In this document: piece by piece, positions 28,946 to 36,160 of the stretch
How the letters are laid out: the number at the start of each line of letters is the position of its first letter
How positions within the stretch are numbered: the first letter of the stretch is position 1
Origin: Akkermansia muciniphila
Lineage (GTDB): Bacteria > Verrucomicrobiota > Verrucomicrobiia > Chthoniobacterales > Chthoniobacteraceae
Direction: 5' to 3'
DNA length: 36,160 nucleotides
Assembly: GCA_945883955.1 (NCBI GenBank)
Contig: CAMCYN010000010.1
Coordinates: 1-36,160, forward strand
Position numbers and translations under genes: made by a program
The notes under the pieces: generated by a model
What the model saw: the letters and a program-made list of their open reading frames with translations, nothing else
Database searches by the model: none
Told to the model about the DNA's origin: nothing

Positions 28946-31597
28946 ATGCGAGGCTCGCACCTTCCATTGGCCGCGCTTTTCTGGAGCGCCTTCTCCAGTT
29001 TTTCCTCCGGAGCCACGGCTGCCCCCCAAGCCGCTGTGAACACAAAGTACAAAGCATTTTTCAAAGACTACTGCGTGTCCTGCCATGACGAGGAGAAACA
29101 CAAAGGCAGTGTTCGTCTGGATAATCTGTCCTTTGAAATCAACTCGCTGGAAGCGGCAGAGCGCTGGCAAAAGGTGTTGAATTCCATGAACTCGGGGGAG
29201 ATGCCTCCCGAGGACAAGAAGCAGCCGGACAAGGTTCTGAAGACAGATTTCCTCGAGCATCTCTCCCAGGAGATGGTCGTGGCGCGCAAAACCATCGGGG
29301 ATGCAAACGGGAAAATCACCCTGCGCCGACTCAACCGCCGCGAATACAAAAACACCCTCCGCGACCTGCTGGGCGTCGACATCAGTGTGGCAGATCTGCC
29401 GCCGGATGGCAGCCCGGGCACTTTCGACACCGTCGGCTCGAGCCTCTTTATGTCGAGCAGCCAGTTTGAATCCTACCGGCATCTGGGACGCAATGCGGTG
29501 AACGCCGCTTTTGAGCTGTTCGCAACTCCGGTCGCCAACCGAAAGCATCACATCGAGCCGGAAGAGGCCGTCAACAAAACCGTCGAGAAGGAGATGGCCA
29601 GACAGGGGAGTATTCGGAAACGCGTCGCAATGTGGACGAGGGAAGTGGATACCGCCGCTAAACGGCCTGAGAATGCGAACGTAGTGGCTGAAATCCGCGC
29701 GAAGACAAAGACAGAGCCACATCAACTCCACGCCGCCTGGGAAAAGATTGCCGGCGCCCCTGCCCCGACAGAGTTCGGATTTGTAGATGCACAAGACGCC
29801 TTTGGTCACGAAGGCCAGTGGAAGACCTTCATTCCCCCCATCGTGGATTACCTCAGTCTGCCAAAGGTGCGCAGTGGCGCCTATCTGAGCTCGGGAATGT
29901 CCAGCACGACGGCCGCTGCCTGCTCTGTGCCAAACGAGTGGCCCCCGGGCGATTACCTTATGCGCATCCGGCTCGCCTACGTCGGACCTCTTTCTCTGGT
30001 GCCGTCCCGCACTGATTTCAAAGCGATGCCTGCGCCTGAACCCGCGGAAAACCGGCGGTTCCTGGATGTGATTTACGCGGACTCCGAAATCGTACTCAGC
30101 ACCCATCAGGTCACCGGGACCATGGAGGCCCCGCAGGAGCTGGTCGTGCCGGTGAGTATCAAGAAGCCGGGATACCGTTTTTTCAGGCTGCGGGAAACAA
30201 ACCCGGAGGTCAGTCGCACAGACGTCGATAAGAACCCCGCGATTTGGATCGACTGGGTCGAGTTCGAAGGGCCCTTAAACACCACCCGGCCAACACCCGT
30301 TGCCATACAGGCTATCCAGCCTCTCCTGACGAAAGCGTCCAGCACCGACGTGGACGTGCGAAAAACACTGGAGACTTTTGCCGTGCAGGCTTTCCGGGGC
30401 CGGGTTCCCTCGCCAGCCTACCTAGACAAGCTGCTAGCCCTTTATCAAACGCGCCGGGAAGCGGGAGAAAAACCTGAAATCGCCATCCGCACCCCGCTTT
30501 CACTCGTTCTATCTTCTCCTCATTTTCTGTATCTCTCCGAGCCGGTGGCTGAGAAGCAACGCCGCCCGCTCACCGATCTGGAGCTGGCAACCCGCCTCTC
30601 GTACTTCCTGTGGAGCGCTCCTCCCGACGCTCAACTCCTCTCGCTTGCCCAACAGGGGCAACTTCAACAACCCGCCATTTTGAAAAGCGAAGTGGAACGC
30701 CTCCTCGCCAGCGAGAAAGCACGGGAACTGGTCACAGGCTTTACCCGCCAATGGCTCGGAATCGATCGCCTCGATTTCTTTATGTTTAATCCAAAACGCT
30801 TTCCGGCGTTTTCATCAGCCGTGAAAGAGGCGGCCCGGGAGGAGGTCTTTTCCACAGTGGCTTTGCTGCTCAAAAACAACCGCAGCCTCACCAATCTGCT
30901 TACCTCCAGCGAGGTCGTCGTTAACGGGCTCCTCGCCAACTATTACAAGATGGACGGCGTCGCAGGAGACGAATTCCGTCCGGTAACCCTACCCGCGAAG
31001 TCACCCCGGGGCGGCCTGCTTGGCATGGCCGCGATTCTCGCGATGGGAAGTAACGGGGAGCACACCAGCCCCGTGGAGCGTGGAGCTTGGGTTATGAGAA
31101 AAATGCTATTCACGCCGCCTCCACCTGCGCCGCCAAACGTCCCGCAGCTCACCCGACTGGAGGGCCAGCTGCTCACCACCCGAGAAAGGCTGTCGGCTCA
31201 TCAGGAGGATCCTCAATGCGCGAGCTGTCATCGAAAAATCGACCCGATCGGCTTCGGTTTGGAGAACTTCGATGCCGTGGGACAATGGCGAACCCAGGAC
31301 GGTTACGAAAAAGAGGGCGTCGGCAAGAAGACTTGGGAGATCGAGCCCGCCGGAGCTTTCCACAATGGACCGGCGTTCGCGAATTACCTGGAGCTGCGCT
31401 CCCTGATTGCAGCCAAGCCGGAGAACTTTGCACGTGGCTTCACGGAAGCCCTGATCGAATACGGTCTGGGCCGACCTTGTGGGTTCAGTGATCAGGATCT
31501 TGTCCAGGGGATCGTTCAAGCTGCGAGGAAAAGGGATTTTGCGATGCAGGAATTTATCCAGGCTTTGGTCGCCAGCCAGGCCTTCCACACCAAATAA
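28946..31597 (+). CDS. PVC-type cytochrome c / DUF1587-DUF1592-DUF1588-DUF1585 protein
   Basis: YCVSCHDEEKHKGSVRLDNLSF haem c motif, RRLNRREYKNTLRDLLG, ATRLSYFLWSAPPDAQLL, GGLLGMAAILAMGSNGEHTSPVERGAWVMRKML, QCASCHRKIDPIGFGLENFDAVG. Confidence 0.93.
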   Translation: MRGSHLPLAALFWSAFSSFSSGATAAPQAAVNTKYKAFFKDYCVSCHDEEKHKGSVRLDNLSFEINSLEAAERWQKVLNSMNSGEMPPEDKKQPDKVLKTDFLEHLSQEMVVARKTIGDANGKITLRRLNRREYKNTLRDLLGVDISVADLPPDGSPGTFDTVGSSLFMSSSQFESYRHLGRNAVNAAFELFATPVANRKHHIEPEEAVNKTVEKEMARQGSIRKRVAMWTREVDTAAKRPENANVVAEIRAKTKTEPHQLHAAWEKIAGAPAPTEFGFVDAQDAFGHEGQWKTFIPPIVDYLSLPKVRSGAYLSSGMSSTTAAACSVPNEWPPGDYLMRIRLAYVGPLSLVPSRTDFKAMPAPEPAENRRFLDVIYADSEIVLSTHQVTGTMEAPQELVVPVSIKKPGYRFFRLRETNPEVSRTDVDKNPAIWIDWVEFEGPLNTTRPTPVAIQAIQPLLTKASSTDVDVRKTLETFAVQAFRGRVPSPAYLDKLLALYQTRREAGEKPEIAIRTPLSLVLSSPHFLYLSEPVAEKQRRPLTDLELATRLSYFLWSAPPDAQLLSLAQQGQLQQPAILKSEVERLLASEKARELVTGFTRQWLGIDRLDFFMFNPKRFPAFSSAVKEAAREEVFSTVALLLKNNRSLTNLLTSSEVVVNGLLANYYKMDGVAGDEFRPVTLPAKSPRGGLLGMAAILAMGSNGEHTSPVERGAWVMRKMLFTPPPPAPPNVPQLTRLEGQLLTTRERLSAHQEDPQCASCHRKIDPIGFGLENFDAVGQWRTQDGYEKEGVGKKTWEIEPAGAFHNGPAFANYLELRSLIAAKPENFARGFTEALIEYGLGRPCGFSDQDLVQGIVQAARKRDFAMQEFIQALVASQAFHTK

Positions 31598-31607
31598 CCC
31601 CCGATTT

Positions 31608-32891
31608 ATGAGTCTTTTATCCCGTCGTCATTTCCTTCGGAGTGCAAGCGCCCTAATCGCTTTACCTGCATTGGAGTCGTTTGGATTTCGGCGTTTTGCC
31701 TCAGCCGCCTCTCCCGCAGTCCCCGCACCGAAGCGTTTCATATTTCTAGGATTCGGCTTTGGAGTAACCAACGAGACCTGGTTCCCAGACCCGAAAACCA
31801 CAGGCGAAAAGTACCCCCTGCCTCCGGGGTTAGAACCACTGGCACGTCACCAGAAAGACTTCACTGTGGTCCAAGGCTGCAGGCATCGATTTAGCGACAA
31901 TCCACATGGAGGAAGCACGTTCTGGCTCACCGGAGCGAACCCATTTTCCGAACCGGGACAAAGCTTTCACAACACCATTTCAGCCGACCAGATCGCCGCA
32001 GCCCAACTTGGAAAAGAAACGCGTTTCACCTCAGTCCAGCTTTGTAGCAGCGAACCCGCGAGTACCGGACACGGCGCGGGTCTTTCACTTGCCTGGGATG
32101 ACCACGGCAAGCCAATCCCAGGATTCGAAACGCCACTACAAGCGTTCCACAAGATGTTCTCCCCCGAAACCGCTCCTTTGGCACAGCGGAAGGCAATGTT
32201 ACTCCAGGAGCGCAGTATCCTCGACACCGTACTCGAGGATGTAAACGACATCAGTCGCGGCCTCAACAAAACCGACATCGACAAGGTGTCCGAGTATTTA
32301 CAGAGCCTCCGGGACATCGAGACGCGCCTCGAAAAGGAAGAGAAATGGCTCACCGTCGAAAAACCCAAGTCTCCCGTCTCGGCCCCCGGCAACGGACTAG
32401 CCGGGCGCGAGGAAATAAAGGTGATGTACGATCTGTTGGTGGCGGCACTGCAAACAGACATCACCCGTGTGGTGACTTATCGCCAACCGATTAGCTCCCT
32501 GCTCACCAGTATTGGAGTGAAGGTGGCGGCCCACGACATGAGCCACTACTCGCCAGGCGAACGGATGGCAGCTTCCCAAACACGCGACGTGGCCCAAAGC
32601 GAACTGCTGGCCGGTCTGCTGGATAAACTCAAAGCAACCACGAGCCCCGACGGAACGACTCTCTTCGATCACACGACTCTCGTCTTTGGCAGCAACCTCC
32701 GTACGGGCCATTACCTGGATAATTGCCCAACCATCCTAGCTGGGGGCGGAGCCGGGATAAAACTTGGCCAGCATGTGGTGCTCCCGAAAGACACGCCGCT
32801 TTGTAATGTGTGGCTCACGCTTTTGAAGGGATCGGGAATCAGCGTGCAAAGCATCGGTGACAGCACGGGGACACTCACGGCGTTGAGTTGA
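31608..32891 (+). CDS. DUF1552 family protein with Tat signal
   Basis: SRRHFLRSASALIALPALESF twin-arginine leader; GGSTFWLTGANP, SADQIAAAQLG, DITRVVTYRQP, FGSNLRTGHYLDNCPTILAGGGAG. Start at ATG 31608. Confidence 0.9.
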   Translation: MSLLSRRHFLRSASALIALPALESFGFRRFASAASPAVPAPKRFIFLGFGFGVTNETWFPDPKTTGEKYPLPPGLEPLARHQKDFTVVQGCRHRFSDNPHGGSTFWLTGANPFSEPGQSFHNTISADQIAAAQLGKETRFTSVQLCSSEPASTGHGAGLSLAWDDHGKPIPGFETPLQAFHKMFSPETAPLAQRKAMLLQERSILDTVLEDVNDISRGLNKTDIDKVSEYLQSLRDIETRLEKEEKWLTVEKPKSPVSAPGNGLAGREEIKVMYDLLVAALQTDITRVVTYRQPISSLLTSIGVKVAAHDMSHYSPGERMAASQTRDVAQSELLAGLLDKLKATTSPDGTTLFDHTTLVFGSNLRTGHYLDNCPTILAGGGAGIKLGQHVVLPKDTPLCNVWLTLLKGSGISVQSIGDSTGTLTALS

Positions 32892-32994
32892 GCCGCCAAG
32901 TTAACCTCACTTCCTCCAGGTTTCCCCGTAACTCCCTCAAACACAACAAGGCCGCCTTTAAGATGTCACAAGTAATGCGCTTTGACTCCGCGAA

Positions 32995-33219
32995 TTGAGT
33001 ATCCCCGAGGGTGAAGCGGCGCTCACGAAGCTGGCTGCAGTCAAACGCAAACGGCCCGATGCTCAAAAGCTGGCCAGTCAGGCGGGACGTGCGTTGGAAC
33101 AGGTAAAGGCGCACAAATATTTTTCCTACCGGGTGAACGAGGCGGAGCAACGGGAGCTCGGAATTCCATTTCCCGGGAGCGATTTTGGCGGAAAAATCGA
33201 CGGGGCAACTATTGGCTAA
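32995..33219 (+). pseudogene. possible transposase fragment (DDE-type, IS1634/IS4-like)
   Basis: TTG-start ORF ...LTKLAAVKRKRPDAQKLASQAGRALEQVKAHKYFSYRVNEAEQ resembles the linker of such transposases; short, no start or catalytic residues. Confidence 0.3.
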
Positions 33220-33261
33220 CAATTAGCCGTTTACAGCGAATTTAGCATGTAATACGAGGGG

Positions 33262-33328
33262 CGTAGATTACAAATCCCCTCGACATTTGAAGGCATTAAT
33301 TATGTATTAACTTCAAATGAAATCTACG
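33262..33328. repeat. nested inverted repeat
   Basis: cgtagatt...aatctacg (33262-33269 / 33321-33328) enclosing catttgaag...cttcaaatg (33284-33292 / 33311-33319) and ttaat...attaa. Confidence 0.65.
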
Positions 33329-33562
33329 ACGGGCTTCGCTTCGTCAACCGCACAAGCCCATTCGGCGCTTATCTGCCTCCCTTTCGCGATTTAATCGCTC
33401 CCCTCCGGGTTCACCTTCCGGAGCTCATTTCTCGAGTGCGCTGCGCGCGTTCATCCCCCGTCCGCGTGGCACCCTTGTCCCGCCTGGCACAAACGTTCCG
33501 GCGCACGGCAAACACTTTCCATAGGAAACATTCTCCCGCCAGAACACCCAATAGCTCGTATT

Positions 33563-35905
33563 ATGTTACAAACCATCATCCACAGCATTACAGATCATCC
33601 CACTATTAGCCTGCTCGTATTCGGATTTGTTTTCTTTGTATACAACTCCATTACCATTGCCGGCGGGAATGAAATAATCACCCTTGAAAGGCGTTGGCTA
33701 GGCACCCAGATGCCGGACGGACGTACAATAGCACTCAGCAATGAAGTCGGAGTTCAGGCAAGGGTGCTCGGTCCAGGAATCCATCTCCTGATTCCCTTCC
33801 TTTATACCACAAGCAAGAACCGCTTTTTGGAAATTCCTAAATACAAGGTTGGGGTCGTTCGTGCGATTACGGGCGCCCCAATTCCTTCCGGGAATTTTAT
33901 GGCGAAGTCCGTAGCCTGCGATTTATTTCAGGACGGAGAAGCCTTCCTTAGAAACGGCGGCGAAAAAGGGCCTCAACTAAACATTCTACCCGAAGGGGAA
34001 TATAAAATTAACCCACACTTATTTGAAGTCGACATCGTAGACGCCATCATGATTGGCGAATTTGAGGTTGGATGTGTCGAAGCCATCGCCGGAAAGCCGG
34101 TTTCCCGGGCCGGGGGTAACTTTGGGTCCCCGGTAGAATGCGACAGTTTCCAGGACGCCGATGCGTTTATTAATAACGGTGGCCAGAAAGGCCCACAGAT
34201 ATTCTTTCTGGTGCCCGGCTTCTACCGGATCAATACCATTCTGTTTACTGTGATAAAGCACCCGATTACCGAGGTACCGGGGGGTAAGATCGCGTTAATT
34301 GAATCCAGCGACGGAGCTGGGATCCCGGAAGGCCGTCTGTTGGCCGGAAAGGTCAAAGGTCATAACAACTTCTTTGATGGCGAAGCTTTCATTCGCAACG
34401 GAGGCGAAAAAGGACGGCAATCCGACGTATTAATGCCCGGGAAATACCGTATCAACCCGGCTCTCTTTAAGGTGATCAGTATGGTCGACTGGACCAATAT
34501 TGAAGCCGATCAAATCGGGATTATTACCACTCTCGAAGGCAAACCGATCGTGGACTCGACAAAAATCGCCGCCGAAGAACTCCCCATGGAGCTCCACAAC
34601 AACTTCCAGGATCCGGCGGCGTTCCTTGCTGCCGGGGGCCAAAAAGGGCTCCAGATCCCTGTGCTACGCGCCGGGAACTACGTCATCAACCCGTGGTTTG
34701 CCTCCATTGAAAAGGTGGCGATGATCCGGGTAGACATCGGGTTTTGCGGAGTGGTGACCAGCTTCGTGGGCCCCGAAGGAGCCGACCTTACGGACGACGC
34801 GGTCAACGCCAAAATCGTGACCAATGGGAACAAAGGGATCTGGAACGACCCGCTCCAGCCCGGAAAACACCCGCTCAACACCAAGATTCTGAAGGTGGAT
34901 ATAGTACCCACCACCCAGATCCTTTTGAACTGGGCCGACAGCCGTTCGAGCGCCCACGAGCTGGATGCGAACCTCAAAACCATCACACTGCGTACGTCCG
35001 ACGCCTTTAATGTGAGTATGGATGTTAGCGTCATTATTCATATCCCGATGAAAAATGCGCCCAAGGTGATTGCTAACCTCGGTTCGGTTAAGAACATGAT
35101 TTCGCAGGTGCTGGAACCTGCGATTAGTTCCCACTTCCGGAATGCGGCCCAATACATCAAAGCATTAGATCTTTATACCGAAAGAAAGGAATTACAGATT
35201 AAAGCCAAGGAACACATCGATGGGGTGCTGAAGGTGCACCATATTGATTCAAAAGACACCTTGATAGCGGACGTTGTATTGCCGTTGGAGCTTACCAAAA
35301 CCGTTACTGACAGGCAAATCGCTGAACAGGAGAGAAAGACGTTTGCGACGCAGAAAGAAGCGCAGGATGAACGGCGGGCCCTCGAAAACGCCACCGCCCA
35401 GGCTGCCATGCAGCCGAAAGTAGTGGAATCCGAACGTAACGTTGAAATTCAAAAGAATATTGCCGAAGGAAAGGTAAAGGAAGCGGAAGGATCCAAATTA
35501 GCGGCCATTTTACACGCCTCGGGGGAAGCAGAAGCCACAAAGCTAAAAGCGATCGCTCAGGCGGAGGCTACCAAGGTCACTGCCATTGCTAATGCGGAAG
35601 CCACCTCGAAAGTAGGTTCGGCGGAAGCAGAAGTAATTTTGGCAAAAGGTAAGTCGAATGCGGAAGCCTATCGTCTGGAAGTAGACGCCATGGGCCAGGA
35701 CGTATTCGGACAAATCCGGGTCATAGAAAAAATCGCGGCCAGCAATCTGAAACTTATTCCCGAAAACCTTGTGATGGGCGGCGGGGGCGAGGGCGGCGGC
35801 ATGATGAACGGTTTCTTTGGAATAAGCCTGCTCGAAAAAATGACAGGCCGCAGCTTCGGAGCGAAGAGTGATAAACAGATGAAACTCGAGAATCCAATCT
35901 CGTAA
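33563..35905 (+). CDS. membrane-anchored SPFH/Band 7 (flotillin-like) protein with five tandem N-terminal modules
   Basis: N-terminal TM ISLLVFGFVFFVYNSITI; repeated xxVGVVxxxxGxP...FQDxxAFxxNGGxKGxQ...PGxYxINPxLFxV; SPFH core LRTSDAFNVSMDVSVIIHIP...VLEPAISSHFRNAAQYI; long Ala/Glu-rich helix ASGEAEATKLKAIAQAEATKVTAIANAEATSK. Confidence 0.9.
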   Translation: MLQTIIHSITDHPTISLLVFGFVFFVYNSITIAGGNEIITLERRWLGTQMPDGRTIALSNEVGVQARVLGPGIHLLIPFLYTTSKNRFLEIPKYKVGVVRAITGAPIPSGNFMAKSVACDLFQDGEAFLRNGGEKGPQLNILPEGEYKINPHLFEVDIVDAIMIGEFEVGCVEAIAGKPVSRAGGNFGSPVECDSFQDADAFINNGGQKGPQIFFLVPGFYRINTILFTVIKHPITEVPGGKIALIESSDGAGIPEGRLLAGKVKGHNNFFDGEAFIRNGGEKGRQSDVLMPGKYRINPALFKVISMVDWTNIEADQIGIITTLEGKPIVDSTKIAAEELPMELHNNFQDPAAFLAAGGQKGLQIPVLRAGNYVINPWFASIEKVAMIRVDIGFCGVVTSFVGPEGADLTDDAVNAKIVTNGNKGIWNDPLQPGKHPLNTKILKVDIVPTTQILLNWADSRSSAHELDANLKTITLRTSDAFNVSMDVSVIIHIPMKNAPKVIANLGSVKNMISQVLEPAISSHFRNAAQYIKALDLYTERKELQIKAKEHIDGVLKVHHIDSKDTLIADVVLPLELTKTVTDRQIAEQERKTFATQKEAQDERRALENATAQAAMQPKVVESERNVEIQKNIAEGKVKEAEGSKLAAILHASGEAEATKLKAIAQAEATKVTAIANAEATSKVGSAEAEVILAKGKSNAEAYRLEVDAMGQDVFGQIRVIEKIAASNLKLIPENLVMGGGGEGGGMMNGFFGISLLEKMTGRSFGAKSDKQMKLENPIS
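33842..34920 (+). repeat. five degenerate coding repeats (~73-77 aa each) in the SPFH protein
   Basis: Module starts at 33842, 34061, 34283, 34508 and 34739 (spacings 73, 74, 75, 77 codons); modules 1-4 share FxDxxAFxxxGGxKGxQ, module 5 lacks it. Confidence 0.85.
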
Positions 35906-35919
35906 CAACAAACTAGAAG

Positions 35920-35977
35920 CGCCCGCTTTCGTCCGGATCGCTTATGGCTAAGGATCCGCGGAAGCGGGCGTTTTATT
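35920..35977 (+). terminator. Rho-independent terminator downstream of SPFH gene
   Basis: cgcccgctt (35920-35928) / aagcgggcg (35962-35970) stem with inner cggatc/gatccg pairing, followed by ttttatt. Confidence 0.85.
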
Positions 35978-36160
35978 ATTTCGCCGACAATTGTTAGTAA
36001 ACGACGCTAAAGCCTAGGAGCCTGTCGGGCTTGAGGGGATCATCGATGGCAATCTGGGTTTCGTATCTTTGACTGCTTCGTAAAAAAGCCGTCCTGGTGT
36101 AGCTTTCTCTAAATTATCGTTTGCGGCTGGCTGTTTTTATACGCATTTCAGGCCAACTTT

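Noticed and set aside
28901-30106. 401-aa minus-strand ORF
   Set aside because: Antisense shadow of the DUF1592-type gene; composition follows the complementary codons of a clearly real protein with haem and DUF motifs.
35173-35911. Minus-strand ORFs opposite the SPFH C-terminal helix
   Set aside because: Antisense shadow of the Ala/Glu-rich helix; no independent support.

Overview
Chromosomal window from a high-GC bacterium. Gene content suggests the PVC group, probably Verrucomicrobia: DUF1592/DUF1552 pair, FHA-kinase with a DWG motif, and rpmE-prfA-prmC-murA order. Most of it is ordinary coding sequence: rsmH (5'-truncated by the window edge), nagA, peroxiredoxin, aconitase, rpmE, prfA, prmC, murA, a PfkB kinase, an FHA/Ser-Thr kinase, an HDAC-family deacetylase, a DEAD-box helicase, and an AraC / GH29-like / DUF1592 / DUF1552 carbohydrate-associated cluster. 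The most unusual item is at 33563-35905: a membrane-anchored SPFH/flotillin-like protein with about five tandem ~73-77 aa modules before the SPFH domain, an arrangement reminiscent of major vault protein. Other points of interest are a 490-aa orphan protein (20136-21608), a 536-aa protein with an R/G-rich N-terminus and a (VAEQPP)9 tail, a decayed gene tract at about 16990-18430 (a DUF2188-like frameshift at C5, a truncated DUF72 gene, and an adenylate cyclase with a T8 frameshift and lost 3' end), and an unannotated IS3-type orfA relic with an in-frame amber codon at about 26298-26492. I saw no CRISPR array, rRNA or convincing tRNA. All family assignments come from reading motifs by eye; no database search was run.
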